Assembly: GCA_964418695.1 (NCBI GenBank)
Contig: CAYQMN010000001.1
Coordinates: 62,001-126,000, forward strand
Source: Prado023 sp964418695
GTDB taxonomy: Bacteria; Actinomycetota; Actinomycetes; S36-B12; CAIYMF01
Direction of reading: 5' to 3'
DNA length: 64,000 nucleotides
The notes under the pieces were generated by a model that made no database searches, was not told the origin of the DNA, and saw only the letters and a list, made by a program, of their open reading frames with translations. Position 1 is the stretch's first letter. Every line of letters starts with the position of its first letter. Made by a program: the position numbers and the translations under genes. Shown in pieces: positions 33,776 through 43,151 of the stretch.

Positions 33776-34276
33776 CTACTCCTCCAGCCGCTGCGCCAAC
33801 GCGTTCAGGATCGGGACCTGACCGGGAACCACCTTGCGGCGAGCCGCCGGTAGCGTGAACCACTGCGCTCGGTCGATCTCGGGGAACTCGACCTCTTGGC
33901 CGGACCGCGGGGGCCACTCCAACACGAACGTGTTGCTGGCCACGAACTCCAGGGGCCCGTCCGCGGCGACCCCGAACGCGTGCACGGTCTTCCAGCTGGA
34001 CAGCCGGTGCGTGCCCAGGTCGATCGCCTCCCCGATCGGGCCGGGCACCCCGATCTCCTCGGCGAACTCGCGCCGCGCGGCGACCAGCGGGTCCTCGGCC
34101 TGCGGGTCGAACTCACCCTTGGGGATCGACCACGCCCCCTCGTCCTTGCGCGCCCAGTAGGGCCCGCCCATGTGCCCGAGAAGGACCTCGAGGCCCGCCC
34201 CGGCGCCGCGGTGGACCAGCAGCGCCGCGCTGTGCGCCGAGCGCCGCTCCCCCGCACCCCGGGCATGCGGACCCAC
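33776..34276 (-). CDS. Nudix hydrolase
   Basis: A 166-residue protein with a full Nudix box ('GEFDPQAEDPLVAARREFAE' then EIGV). 'HSAALLVHRGAGAGLEVLLG' is the preceding strand and 'WSIPKG' the loop into the box, close to diadenosine-polyphosphate-type or MutT-like hydrolases. GTG 34276 is ten bases after the class III aminotransferase stop, so it is the third gene of the ilvG-like/aminotransferase operon. Substrate unknown. Confidence 0.88.
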   Translation of the reverse strand: MGPHARGAGERRSAHSAALLVHRGAGAGLEVLLGHMGGPYWARKDEGAWSIPKGEFDPQAEDPLVAARREFAEEIGVPGPIGEAIDLGTHRLSSWKTVHAFGVAADGPLEFVASNTFVLEWPPRSGQEVEFPEIDRAQWFTLPAARRKVVPGQVPILNALAQRLEE

Positions 34277-34285
34277 CTGCCGAGC

Positions 34286-35698
34286 TCAGGCCCGCAGAGC
34301 GGTCGCGAGGTCGGCGAACTCGGCGACCAGCAGGTCCAGATCGGCTTCGGTGTGCGCCAGCGAGACCAGCCACTGCTCGTCCAGGCCGGGTGGGGTGAGG
34401 ATGCCGCGGTTGACCCCCCACAGCCAGCTCAGCTCGGCCACGCCGAAGTCGGTGCGCTTGTAGTCGCGGTAGTTGCGCACGGGCGTCGCCGACCACGTGA
34501 CCGCGCCCTTCACCCCGAACCCGACGGTGTGGGCGGGCAGCTCGTGCTCGGCGATGATCGCGTCGATCGCCGCCAGGGCGTAGTCGTTGCGGGCCTCCGC
34601 CCCGGCCAGCGCATCCGGGGTGCAGATCTCGTCCACCGCGGCCGCCGCGGCCATCACCAGCGGGTTGCCGTTGTAGGTCCCGAAGTGCCACATGCGGTTG
34701 TCCGAGACGACGGCCATCACCTCGGCCCGCCCGCCGAACGCGGCCAGCGGCAGCCCCCCGCCGATGCTCTTGGCCAGCGCCACCAGGTCCGGGCGCACGC
34801 CGAGGCGCTGGGCCGCGCCGCCGTGCCCGGCGGTCAGGCCGGTCTTCACCTCGTCGAACACGAGCAGCACGCCGTGCTCGTCGCACAGCGCTCGCACGCC
34901 CGCGAGGTAGCCCGTGTCCGGCAGCACGATGCCGATGTTCTCCAGCACCGGCTCCAGCACGACCGCGGCGATCGACTCCGCGTGCGCCGACAGGATCGCC
35001 GCCAGCCGGGCCAGGTCGTTGTAGGCCACCACATGGACCGTGCCGGCCTCGACGTCGAACGGGACCACGGGCACCGGCGCGTCCTCCGGCCCGGCCTCGG
35101 CGGGGTCGGGCTTCACCGACACCGACAGCGCGTCGTAGCCCCCGTGGTAGCCGCCCTCGATCTTCACGATCGCGTGCCGCTGGGTGAACGCCCGCGCCGC
35201 GCGGACCGCGTACATCGTGGCCTCGGTGCCCGAGTTGGTGAACCGCACCCGATCCAGCGCGAACCGGCGGCAGAACCGCTCGGCCACCTCGGTCGCGCTC
35301 GGCGAGGGGGTCACGAACAGCGTGCCGGTCTCCAGCGCGGCCTGGACCGCCGAGATCACGGCCGGGTGCAGGTGGCCGACGAGCATCGCCCCGAACCCCA
35401 TCGAGAGGTCGAGCAGCCGGCGGCCGTCGACGTCGCTCAGCCAGGCGCCCTTCGCCGCGGTGATCGCGATCGGGTGCGGATCCCAGTGCTGGAAGGTGGA
35501 GGTCACCCCCAGCGGCAGCGCGCCGAGCGCTCGCTCGTGGTGCGCCGCCGAGCCCGGGTGCTGGCCGGCGAACCGCTCCCACTCACCTGCCAGCAGCGCG
35601 GCCACCCGATCCGGGTCCAGCGGCCGGGTGCGCTCGGGCACCACCCGCCAGGTCGCGGGGTCGTTCACGGGCTGGGCAGCGGCGGTGGGCACGGCCAT
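34286..35698 (-). CDS. Class III aminotransferase (glutamate-1-semialdehyde aminomutase-like)
   Basis: A 470-residue PLP enzyme. 'DVDGRRLLDLSMGFGAMLVG' is the class III N-terminal block, 'RFTNSGTEATMYAVRAAR' binds phosphate, 'LLVFDEVKTGL' contains the cofactor Asp, and 'LVALAKSIGGGLPLAAFGG' the PLP Lys. Similar to HemL/GabT proteins, but the neighbourhood (an acetolactate synthase-like gene upstream, Nudix downstream) argues against a haem role. AGGAGTG precedes ATG 35698. 48 bases follow the ThDP enzyme stop; same transcript likely. True substrate unknown. Confidence 0.87.
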   Translation of the reverse strand: MAVPTAAAQPVNDPATWRVVPERTRPLDPDRVAALLAGEWERFAGQHPGSAAHHERALGALPLGVTSTFQHWDPHPIAITAAKGAWLSDVDGRRLLDLSMGFGAMLVGHLHPAVISAVQAALETGTLFVTPSPSATEVAERFCRRFALDRVRFTNSGTEATMYAVRAARAFTQRHAIVKIEGGYHGGYDALSVSVKPDPAEAGPEDAPVPVVPFDVEAGTVHVVAYNDLARLAAILSAHAESIAAVVLEPVLENIGIVLPDTGYLAGVRALCDEHGVLLVFDEVKTGLTAGHGGAAQRLGVRPDLVALAKSIGGGLPLAAFGGRAEVMAVVSDNRMWHFGTYNGNPLVMAAAAAVDEICTPDALAGAEARNDYALAAIDAIIAEHELPAHTVGFGVKGAVTWSATPVRNYRDYKRTDFGVAELSWLWGVNRGILTPPGLDEQWLVSLAHTEADLDLLVAEFADLATALRA

Positions 35699-35746
35699 GA
35701 GCACTCCTGAGGGCGGGGTCCGGCGCGCCCACGCTACCGGCTGGGA

Positions 35747-37393
35747 TCAGGCCAGGAGCGTGCCGCGCGGGTAGGCGGCGCTCGGGTCGGTCGCCACGTT
35801 GACCAGGTAGGGCACGCCAGCGGCCAGCGCCCGGTCCAGGGCCGGGCCGATCTTGGCCGGCTCGGTCACCGTCTCCCCCGCCCCGCCCAGGGCGGTCACC
35901 ACCTGGTCGTACGGCGTGGACGCCAGGTCGGCGATCACGTCGTAGCCGTAGAGCATCTGCATCGACACCTTCTCCAGGCCCCAGGCGGCGTTGTTGCCCA
36001 TGACGATGGCCACCGGGATGCCGTGGCGCACGAGCGTGTCGACGTCCATGAGCGAGAAGCCCGCGGCCCCGTCGCCCAGGAGCAGGACCACCGGCGAGCC
36101 CGGATAGGTCAGCCCGGCGGCCAGCGCGTACCCCGGGCCGGTGCCCAGGCAGCCGTAGGGGCCCGGGTCCAGCCAGCGGCCGGGCTGCTCGGGCTCGATG
36201 AACCGGCCGGCGAACGACACGAAGTCCCCGCCGTCGCCGATCACTGTGGTGTCGGCGGTCAGCCGCGCGAGCAGCTCGCCGTAGATCCGGGCGGGGTGGA
36301 TCAGGTCGGCCTGCGAGGTGAGCAGCGGCTGATCCGCGGCCACCGCCGCGCGGGCCCGGTCGCGCAGGCCGCTCACCCAGGGCGCGTCGGCGGCCGGACC
36401 GGCCGCCAGCGCGGCCAGGCTCGCCCGCAGATCCCCGACCAGCGTCAGGTCCGCGGGCGAGGGCCGGTCCTCGCCCGCGTCCACCACGTGCAGAACCTTC
36501 GCCGAGCCGAACTTGCCGAAGCCGAGCCGGAAGTCCAGCGGGGTGCCCACCACGATCACCAGGTCGGCGCCGGAGAACGCGGCACTCCGGGCGCGGGAGA
36601 CCAGATGCTCGTCACCGGGCGGGATCACGCCGCGGCCCATCCCGTTGCTGATCACCGGCAGGTTGCGCGCCGCGACCAGCTCGAGCGCCTCGGCCACCGC
36701 ATCGCCCATCCACACTCCGCTGCCCAGCACGAGGACGGGGTGGACCGCCTGTGCGAGCAGGTCCAGCGCCGCCCGCACCGCGTCCGGGTCAGGCTCGGGC
36801 GGGGACTCCGGCGCGCTGGCCACCGGATCAGGCGCACTGGCCCCGAACAGCACATCCATCGGGATGTCGAGGAACACCGGCCCGCGGCGCGGCGAGGCCG
36901 CCATGTCGAACGCGCGCTGGGTCTCGGCGCGGATCCGGTCGGACTCGTGGACCGTCCAGGCGGCCTTGGTCACCGGGGCCAGGATCGGCGGCTGGTCCAG
37001 CTCCTGCAGCGCACCCTGTCCCCAGCGCGCGTCCGGGGAGCGACCGCCCAGGACCACCATCGGCGAGCCGTTCAGGTGCGCGCTGGTGAGCGCACTCACG
37101 ACGTTCGTGACCCCCGGACCGGCCGTGACAGCGGCGAACCCCGGCCGCCGGGTCAGCTTGCCCATCGCCTCTGCGGCGAATGCGGCCGTCTGCTCGTGGC
37201 GCGTGTCGACCAGGCGCAGCGGGCCGGCAGCCTGCGCCGCGAGCGGGTCGCCAGCGGCCTCGACAGCCGCCTTGCCCCCCACCGCCGCGTCGTACACGGG
37301 GAAGATGTGTGCCCCGGAGAGCGTGAACAGCGTGTCCACGCCGGCGGCCAGGGCCGCGTCCACCACATGCTGACCGCCGTTGCGAAGCTCCAT
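35747..37393 (-). CDS. ilvG: Thiamine diphosphate enzyme, acetolactate synthase-like (IlvG type)
   Basis: A 548-residue ThDP enzyme with the usual three domains. The N-terminal Glu is in 'VDTRHEQTAAFAAEAMGKLT'. 'AGPGVTNVVSALTSAHLNGS' and 'MVVLGGRSP' follow. The ThDP/Mg motif is 'GDGAAGFSLMDVDTLVRHG' with 'NNAAWG' downstream (GDG to NN). By eye it closely resembles mycobacterial IlvG (Rv1820), a catalytic acetolactate synthase-like protein distinct from IlvB. No regulatory IlvH is adjacent. TACGGT ends eight bases before ATG 37393. Catabolic or biosynthetic role unresolved. Confidence 0.88.
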   Translation of the reverse strand: MELRNGGQHVVDAALAAGVDTLFTLSGAHIFPVYDAAVGGKAAVEAAGDPLAAQAAGPLRLVDTRHEQTAAFAAEAMGKLTRRPGFAAVTAGPGVTNVVSALTSAHLNGSPMVVLGGRSPDARWGQGALQELDQPPILAPVTKAAWTVHESDRIRAETQRAFDMAASPRRGPVFLDIPMDVLFGASAPDPVASAPESPPEPDPDAVRAALDLLAQAVHPVLVLGSGVWMGDAVAEALELVAARNLPVISNGMGRGVIPPGDEHLVSRARSAAFSGADLVIVVGTPLDFRLGFGKFGSAKVLHVVDAGEDRPSPADLTLVGDLRASLAALAAGPAADAPWVSGLRDRARAAVAADQPLLTSQADLIHPARIYGELLARLTADTTVIGDGGDFVSFAGRFIEPEQPGRWLDPGPYGCLGTGPGYALAAGLTYPGSPVVLLLGDGAAGFSLMDVDTLVRHGIPVAIVMGNNAAWGLEKVSMQMLYGYDVIADLASTPYDQVVTALGGAGETVTEPAKIGPALDRALAAGVPYLVNVATDPSAAYPRGTLLA

Positions 37394-37401
37394 GGAGGGT
37401 C

Positions 37402-37407
37402 ACCGTA
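37402..37407 (-). promoter_or_regulatory. -10-like TACGGT upstream of the IlvG-like gene
   Basis: On the reverse strand TACGGT ends eight bases before ATG 37393. Leaderless pattern for the three-gene operon. Confidence 0.45.
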
Positions 37408-37553
37408 GCGACCGGGGCGCGCCGACCGACCCGGGCGTCCGGCGTGGGCGTCCGAAGGCCGCGCCGTGGGCGTTCGAGCGCCTCGGACCCGTCCGGCACG
37501 GACTCTCCGTTGATCGTTCACCGGTCCGCCGGAAACGGCCGGGTGACGTGCGC

Positions 37554-37559
37554 TAGCGT
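37554..37559 (+). promoter_or_regulatory. -10-like TAGCGT
   Basis: TAGCGT ends seven bases before GTG 37567; no ribosome binding site. Leaderless pattern. Confidence 0.5.
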
Positions 37560-37566
37560 CCATGCC

Positions 37567-38319
37567 GTGTCTGTCGCCGTCCCGATCGTCGCCGGAACCG
37601 CGATCCGTGGACTGGCCGCCACGGTCGTCATGCGCCCGGTCTTCGAGCGCCATGCCGACGCCTTCCTCATCACCCTGGCCAACTTCGGCGTCACGATCCC
37701 GATGTCCCGCTCGCAGGAGCACCTGAGCGCCGACATCCGCCGCGGGCTGCAGGCCCAGGGCCGCGGCGAGGACGATCCGGTGGTCCTCGTCGGGCACTCA
37801 CAGGGGGCGCTGGCCAGCCTGCGCTACGCCATCGACCATCCTGACCAGGTCCTGCACACGATCACCGTCGGGGTTCCATGGCGGGGCTCGCTGAGCGCGG
37901 CGCGGGCCTCGCGGGTCGTCCGGCTGACTCGCAGGAACCTCGTCCCGGCCCTGGCCGACATGGCCGAGGGCTCGCCGTTCCTGACCGACCTGCATCGCGA
38001 CATCGGGTCCATCGCCGACCGGGTCACGAACATCTACAGCACGCACGAGCTGTTCATCCGGCCCTACACCGACGCCCACATCGACGTTCCGGGGGTCGAG
38101 AACGTGCTCATCGCCAGCGAGGACGAGTATCGGATGCACCTGCGCGGCCTGCCGGACCTGCCGGTGGACGACCTGATCATCGGGCATGCGACCCACCTCA
38201 GCGAGATGAGCACCCCGGAGGTTCGGGGATTCATCTGGGCCAAGGTCGCCGAGGTCAGCGCCCGGCTGGACGAGGGCCCAGCGCAGGACGGGCCGACCCG
38301 GTTGCCGCGCATCTCGTGA
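37567..38319 (+). CDS. Alpha/beta hydrolase, lipase-like
   Basis: A 250-residue alpha/beta hydrolase without a signal peptide. Nucleophile elbow 'VVLVGHSQGALASLRYAI' (Ser). 'SIADRVTNIYSTHELFIRPY' could carry the acid residue, and 'LIIGHATHLSEMSTPEVRGF' the catalytic His. The 'DHPDQVLHTITVGVPWRGS' block resembles triacylglycerol lipase/PGAP1-like hydrolases. Start GTG 37567. Substrate unknown. Confidence 0.82.
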   Translation: MSVAVPIVAGTAIRGLAATVVMRPVFERHADAFLITLANFGVTIPMSRSQEHLSADIRRGLQAQGRGEDDPVVLVGHSQGALASLRYAIDHPDQVLHTITVGVPWRGSLSAARASRVVRLTRRNLVPALADMAEGSPFLTDLHRDIGSIADRVTNIYSTHELFIRPYTDAHIDVPGVENVLIASEDEYRMHLRGLPDLPVDDLIIGHATHLSEMSTPEVRGFIWAKVAEVSARLDEGPAQDGPTRLPRIS

Positions 38320-38359
38320 CCCGCCGCAGCGGCACGCTGTCCGGTGCACGCCGCGTCGC

Positions 38360-38365
38360 TAGCCT
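38360..38365 (+). promoter_or_regulatory. -10-like TAGCCT upstream of the lactate permease gene
   Basis: TAGCCT is 28 bases before ATG 38393. Unlike its neighbours this gene also has GGGGAGG as ribosome binding site, so a short leader is expected. Confidence 0.45.
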
Positions 38366-38392
38366 GACCACCGCTGAGGGGAGGTCCAGGCG

Positions 38393-40024
38393 ATGACCGT
38401 CGTGCAGTGGCTCACCGCTCTGATGCCGATCCTCGCGGTGGCGGTGCTGCTGGTCTGGCTGCGGATGCCCGCCTCCCGCGCAATGCCCCTGGCGCTGGCC
38501 CTGACCGTCCTGCTCGCGATCGTGGTCTGGGAGGTCACCACGGTCCAGCTCGCGGCCTCCGTCGTCGAGGGCCTGATGATCGCCTTGTCGGTCGTGCTGA
38601 TCGTGCTGGGTGCGCTGAGCTTCCTGGCGGTGACTCGCGAGTCGGGCAGCCTGGCGCTGATCCGGCTGGACTTCCTGCGCGTCAGCCCGGACAGCCGCAT
38701 CCAGCTGCTGTTCGTCGGCTGGCTGTTCGTGTGCTTCATCGAGGGGGCCGCCGGCTTCGGCACGCCCGCGACGGTCGCCGCGCCGCTGCTCATCGCCCTG
38801 GGCTTCCCCGCGATGTCGGCCATCTGCCTGGCCCTGATGGCCGACGTGTCCGCCGTGACGTTCGGCGCGGTCGGCACCCCGATCATCGTCGGGCTGGCCC
38901 AGGGCACCGGCCGGCAGTGGAGCGACCCCGGCGACCAGGGATTCCTGACCGGCGTGGCGCTGCAGGCGCAGGCCATCGACATCCTCGGGTCGATCGCGAT
39001 CACCGTGCTGATGACCCTGTTCCTCACCCAGGTGTTCGCCGCCGAGCGCACCTGGCGCTCCTTCGTCGAGATCATCCCGCTGGCCGTCGTGGCGGCGCTG
39101 TGCTTCTCGGTCCCGGCGTACGCCTGGGCCAGCCTGCTAGGCGTCGAGTTCGGCGGCATCCTCGGCGCGGCCACCGGGCTGCTCCTGCTGTTCGGCATCG
39201 TGCGGATCCGGCTGTTCGTGCCGCGCTCTGCGTGGTCGGTCAAGGTGGGCTACATCGACGACCAGGAGCTTGCGGAGATGGTCTCCTCCACCCGTGCCGA
39301 GGCCGACCAGGCCCATCTGAGCACCCTGCGCGTCTGGGCGCCATACCTGATCCTGACCGGGCTGCTGCTGGTCACCCGCATCGTCACCCCGATCAAGGAG
39401 GCGCTGAACAGCTGGACCCTCGGGTGGCCGGACATCTTCGGCACCGGCATCACCGCGGGCTTCCAGCCGCTCTACTCCCCCGGGGTCGCGTTCCTGGTCG
39501 CCGCGCTGGCCACGGTCTGGATCCAGCGCCTGCCGCGCAGTCGGCTGCGGCCCACCCTCTCGGCCATCGGCACCGCCGTGGCCGGGTCCGCGATCGTGCT
39601 GGCGGCGGCCGTGCCCATGGTCCGGGTCTTCCTGAACAGCGGCGTGAACGACACCGGGCTGGCGTCCATGCCGCTGGCCATCGCCGCCGAGATGGAGGAC
39701 ATCGTCGGCTCCGCATGGCCTCTGGTGGCGCCGGCGGTCGGTGCCCTGGGCTCGTTCGTCTCGGGCAGCGCGACCTTCAGCCACCTCATGTTCGGCTCGC
39801 TGCAGGAGTCGGTCGCGAACTCGGTGGGCGCCAACCCGGCGACCGTTCTCGCCCAGCAGGTCGGCGGGGCGAACGCGGGGAACATGGTCTGCGTGACCAA
39901 CGTCGTCACGGTGGCCGCGGTGGTCGGCGTGCTCGGTCGGGAGGGCGAGGTCATCAAGCGGACCGTGATCCCGATGGTCGCCTACCTGCTGATCTTCATG
40001 CTGCTGGGCGCGTTGGTCGCCTGA
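38393..40024 (+). CDS. lctP: L-lactate permease (LctP family)
   Basis: A 543-residue membrane protein with about 13-14 hydrophobic helices. Family blocks: 'FIEGAAGFGTPATVAAPLLI', 'VSAVTFGAVGTPIIVGLAQG', 'FVSGSATFSHLMFGSLQES', 'NAGNMVCVTNVVTVAAVVGV'. LctP imports L-lactate (and glycolate) with protons. ATG 38393 with a strong ribosome binding site GGGGAGG. No lactate dehydrogenase gene is next to it. Confidence 0.95.
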   Translation: MTVVQWLTALMPILAVAVLLVWLRMPASRAMPLALALTVLLAIVVWEVTTVQLAASVVEGLMIALSVVLIVLGALSFLAVTRESGSLALIRLDFLRVSPDSRIQLLFVGWLFVCFIEGAAGFGTPATVAAPLLIALGFPAMSAICLALMADVSAVTFGAVGTPIIVGLAQGTGRQWSDPGDQGFLTGVALQAQAIDILGSIAITVLMTLFLTQVFAAERTWRSFVEIIPLAVVAALCFSVPAYAWASLLGVEFGGILGAATGLLLLFGIVRIRLFVPRSAWSVKVGYIDDQELAEMVSSTRAEADQAHLSTLRVWAPYLILTGLLLVTRIVTPIKEALNSWTLGWPDIFGTGITAGFQPLYSPGVAFLVAALATVWIQRLPRSRLRPTLSAIGTAVAGSAIVLAAAVPMVRVFLNSGVNDTGLASMPLAIAAEMEDIVGSAWPLVAPAVGALGSFVSGSATFSHLMFGSLQESVANSVGANPATVLAQQVGGANAGNMVCVTNVVTVAAVVGVLGREGEVIKRTVIPMVAYLLIFMLLGALVA

Positions 40025-40116
40025 GGCCGACGGCGGCCGTGGGAACGGGCACTCCGGGAGGTCCGGCGCCCCGGTGGGACGGCGCCGCGGGCGCGCGCGA
40101 TGGGATGCTGACCCGC

Positions 40117-41190
40117 ATGCGCGCCTGGCTGATGGACCGTCCCGGCGCTCCCGCATCCATGCGGCTGGCCGAGGTCGACAGCCCGTGGCGCACCCCGGCC
40201 GATTCCCGCGACCAGATCGAGGTCCTGGTCCGGGTTGAGGCGGTGGGGCTGAGCGCCTGGGACTTGGGTCCCCGCACCCGCCCCGGCCCCGGCACTCCCG
40301 GGCTCACCGGCCCCGCCCCCCGCCCGGGGGCCGCTCCCGGCCGGGCCCACCCGCGCATCCCGGGCGTGGACATCGCCGGGCGGGTGGTGGCCGTGCACGC
40401 CGACGCCGCGACCCGCCGGGACAGGGACTGGCTCATCCCCGCGCCCGGCACCCGGGTCGCCCTGTTCCAGGACGTGCGCGAGCAGGGCGGGTTCGCCGAG
40501 CTGGTCGCGGTGCCCCCGCATGCCCTGGCGGTCCTGCCCCGCGAGATCGACCCGATCGCCGCCGCCGCCCTGCCCTCGGCCGGGCTGACCGCCCTGGACG
40601 CGGTCGAGCGCCGCCTGCGCCAGGTCGGCGGTCAGGTGGTCCTCGTCCTGGGCGCCGCCAGCGGGGTGGGCAGCCTGGCGGTCCAGCTGGCCAAGCTGTT
40701 CGGCGCCACCGTGATCGCGACCGCCCGGGCCGACCAGGCCGACCTGGTGCGCGAGCGCGGGGCGCTGCACGTCATCGACCCGGGGACCGAGGATCTGGCG
40801 CGGGAGGTTCGCCGGATCGCACCGGACGGCGTGCACGCCGTCATCGACACGGTGTCGGCCCAGAGCGCGACCTGGGCGCTGGGGCTGCTGCGGCACGCCG
40901 GTCACCTGGTGTCGGTCGCCGGCCGGGTCGACCTCTCGGCGATCCCGGAGCGCACGCTGGTCCCGACCTTGTCCGAGGTGGCGATCTCGGCGGCCTACAC
41001 GGCGGGCGGCGAGGCCGAGCGGCTCTGGCTGAAGTGGGGCCTGGAGCGGGTGATGACCCTGGTCCTGGAGGGCCACCTGCAGCCCCCCGAGATCGAGGTC
41101 ATCGGGTTCGACCAGATCGCGGACGGCCTGGCCCGAGTCGCCGCGGGCCAGGTGGACGGAGCACTCGTGGCGAACCTGCGGTGGCGGTGA
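40117..41190 (+). CDS. Quinone oxidoreductase-like MDR protein
   Basis: A 357-residue zinc-free medium-chain oxidoreductase. 'MRAWLMDRPGAPASMRLAEV' is a typical start and 'IPGVDIAGRVVAVHADA' the GroES-like core. The Rossmann motif is 'VLVLGAASGVGSLAVQLAKL' (AxxGVG, NADPH type). It lacks the structural-zinc cysteines. A Pro/Gly-rich insertion (about residues 52-75) is unusual. An in-frame ATG at 40105 would add four residues. Likely an NADPH-dependent quinone or enone reductase. Confidence 0.85.
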   Translation: MRAWLMDRPGAPASMRLAEVDSPWRTPADSRDQIEVLVRVEAVGLSAWDLGPRTRPGPGTPGLTGPAPRPGAAPGRAHPRIPGVDIAGRVVAVHADAATRRDRDWLIPAPGTRVALFQDVREQGGFAELVAVPPHALAVLPREIDPIAAAALPSAGLTALDAVERRLRQVGGQVVLVLGAASGVGSLAVQLAKLFGATVIATARADQADLVRERGALHVIDPGTEDLAREVRRIAPDGVHAVIDTVSAQSATWALGLLRHAGHLVSVAGRVDLSAIPERTLVPTLSEVAISAAYTAGGEAERLWLKWGLERVMTLVLEGHLQPPEIEVIGFDQIADGLARVAAGQVDGALVANLRWR

Positions 41191-41227
41191 GCCGGCCTGC
41201 GCCTGCGTCGAACACGGACGTCCAAGC

Positions 41228-41719
41228 TCAGGCGACCATCCCGCAGCCTGGGCCCGGCTGGCAGTACTGGGGGAACACGAGGTGCGGCATGTAGTACATG
41301 AGCGCGATGAGCACCAGTGCCATCAGCGCGCCGACCCAGATGCCGATGTAGAGCCGGCTGCTGCGCGCCTCCAGGGCCTCCTGGCGCCACCGCATGACGA
41401 GCACGAGGACCAGCAGGGCCAGCGCCAGGCCGACGCCGAACCCGATCTGCACACCGCGCATCCTCTCGGTCTGCCCGCCGAGGAACCCGAAGATGCCGCC
41501 GAACGCCGCGAAGTAGATGGTGCCCAGGAACAGCGCCATGCCCGCGAAGATCGCGGTCAGCGCGGTCTCGTTGATCCGGCGCGTGTCCTCCGGGGACAGC
41601 CCCGACCGGCGTCGCCTTCGGCGGCCGCGCTTCCCGGGCTGCGGCGGGACGGTGGATGCTGCTGCCTTGGAAGCGCGCGCTCCGGTGTGGTCGATCCGGC
41701 CGGTGGTCGGCTTGGGCAT
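41228..41719 (-). CDS. Small integral membrane protein, unknown function
   Basis: A 163-residue protein. The first 45 residues are very basic ('KRGRRRRRRSG') and cytoplasmic. Three hydrophobic segments follow (about 55-77, 92-108, 124-143). The C-terminal tail 'FPQYCQPGPGCGMVA' has two Cys. No family recognised. ATG 41719 with AGGA about ten bases upstream. Convergent with the MDR gene (37-base gap). Confidence 0.7.
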   Translation of the reverse strand: MPKPTTGRIDHTGARASKAAASTVPPQPGKRGRRRRRRSGLSPEDTRRINETALTAIFAGMALFLGTIYFAAFGGIFGFLGGQTERMRGVQIGFGVGLALALLVLVLVMRWRQEALEARSSRLYIGIWVGALMALVLIALMYYMPHLVFPQYCQPGPGCGMVA

Positions 41720-41857
41720 CAGCGCATTCCTGTCCTTCGGGTGGGCGCCAATCTCTCACACGAGCGCCCGGGAGCGCACCAGCCTGGCGGAGTCTGGCTG
41801 CGCGGCCCAGGGCTGCAGTACCCCAAGCCTGCTGTGCCGCCCCCTGCTCGGCCCGCC

Positions 41858-43078
41858 CTACTCCGCCCACACCTGGGCGACCTGCCCGATGTCGGTCAGG
41901 ATCGCCTTGAGCGTGTCGAAGTCCGGGTGACGCACCCGCAGCCAGGCGTTGGCGTGGTAGCCGGCCTCGACCGACTGCGTGGGCGTGCCCGGGTCCGGGA
42001 TGTGCGAGGCGGTGATCAGCTCGCCGTACCGGTCCCACACCACGTCCAGCCCGGAGTAGCCGGTGATGTGGCCGTCGGCGTTGGGCCGCAGCGCGATCAG
42101 CCCGCACGAGTAGCGGTAGCTCGGACCGTTGCTCGCGCAGCCGTGCGCGAGGGCGTGCGCCCACTCGTAGTGCAGGTCCATCTCGTTGGCCTCGTTGTAC
42201 ATGTCCCACTGGCCTACCCCCGGCGGCCGGGCGCCGATCTCGGAGAACTTCAGCCCCCGGGGCCCGAAGAACCACTCCATGTGCGTGGCCGAGGTATCCA
42301 GCTCCAGGACGTCGATCACCCGCCGGCCCAGCTCACGCAGCTCCTCGTATTGCGGCTCGTGGACCCGGTTCGTGGCGATGATCTGCGGTGAGATCCACCG
42401 GGTGCGCATCGCGTCGAGCACGTTCGGGAAGTAGTGCGAGGCGAACTCGTGGACCACATGTCCGTCGATCGTGATCGTGTCGTAGAACCCCTCGTGCCCC
42501 TCGACGAACTCCTCCAGCGCCACCGAGGCCCCATCGCCCACCCCGGAGGCGTCCAGCGCCCCGAGGAGCCGCTCGTGGCCGTCGACCCGGTAGGTGCCCG
42601 CCGCACCGGCGGCGTCGCGCGGCTTGACGATCAGCGGGTACCCGACGGTCCGGGCGAACGCGAGCGCCTCCTGGACCGAGTCCGCCGCGGTGGAGGCGGC
42701 CGTGGGGATGCCCGCGGTGCGCAGGACCTCCTTCATGGTCGGCTTGTCCCGGCACAGGTAGGCCGCGGTGCCCGACGTGCCGGGGATCCCGCACCGCTCG
42801 CGCACATGGGCCACCGGCAGCACATGGGACTCGATCGAGCACTCGAGCCGGTCGACCCAGCGGGCGGCCTGCGCTTGGCGCACCGCCCACTCCAGGGCAC
42901 CCTCGTCGGTGACGCTGTCCACTGTGTAGTGCCAGTCGATCCAGGACTTCAGCTCGTCGTCGTAGTGGTCGAAGTCGTACTCGCTGACGACCATGACGTA
43001 GGCGCCGACCGCGCGCAGCGCGCGGACGAACTGCCGCTGAGTGTCCGGGAAGCGGGGCTCGACGAAGACGATGTTCAC
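41858..43078 (-). CDS. ATP-grasp ligase of unknown specificity
   Basis: A 406-residue ATP-grasp protein. N-terminal Rossmann-like domain ('MNIVFVEPRFPDTQRQFVRA'), then 'CRDKPTMKEVLRTAGIPTAA' and 'GYPLIVKPRDAAGAAGTYRV' (ATP-binding Lys), 'SVALEEFVEGHEGFYDTITI' (adenine-contacting Glu) and 'HMEWFFGPRGLKFSEIGARP' with Mg-binding Glu/Asn-type residues. Enzymes of this fold join a carboxylate to an amine or thiol via acyl phosphate. Substrate unknown. GTG 43078; divergent from the ferredoxin-NADP reductase gene (73-base gap). Confidence 0.85.
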   Translation of the reverse strand: MNIVFVEPRFPDTQRQFVRALRAVGAYVMVVSEYDFDHYDDELKSWIDWHYTVDSVTDEGALEWAVRQAQAARWVDRLECSIESHVLPVAHVRERCGIPGTSGTAAYLCRDKPTMKEVLRTAGIPTAASTAADSVQEALAFARTVGYPLIVKPRDAAGAAGTYRVDGHERLLGALDASGVGDGASVALEEFVEGHEGFYDTITIDGHVVHEFASHYFPNVLDAMRTRWISPQIIATNRVHEPQYEELRELGRRVIDVLELDTSATHMEWFFGPRGLKFSEIGARPPGVGQWDMYNEANEMDLHYEWAHALAHGCASNGPSYRYSCGLIALRPNADGHITGYSGLDVVWDRYGELITASHIPDPGTPTQSVEAGYHANAWLRVRHPDFDTLKAILTDIGQVAQVWAE

Positions 43079-43139
43079 GTCTCGAAGGATGCTCCTGCCA
43101 GGTCGCGGGTGTCGTGCAGGAGCCGCGCGGAGCCTGGCC

Positions 43140-43145
43140 TAGGTT
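43140..43145 (+). promoter_or_regulatory. -10-like TAGGTT
   Basis: TAGGTT ends six bases before GTG 43152; no ribosome binding site. Leaderless pattern. Confidence 0.5.
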
Positions 43146-43151
43146 GGGCCC

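Noticed and set aside
34286..35698. True hemL (glutamate-1-semialdehyde aminomutase) in a haem operon
   Set aside because: No other haem genes nearby; the operon partner is an IlvG-like enzyme, so a generic class III aminotransferase is safer.
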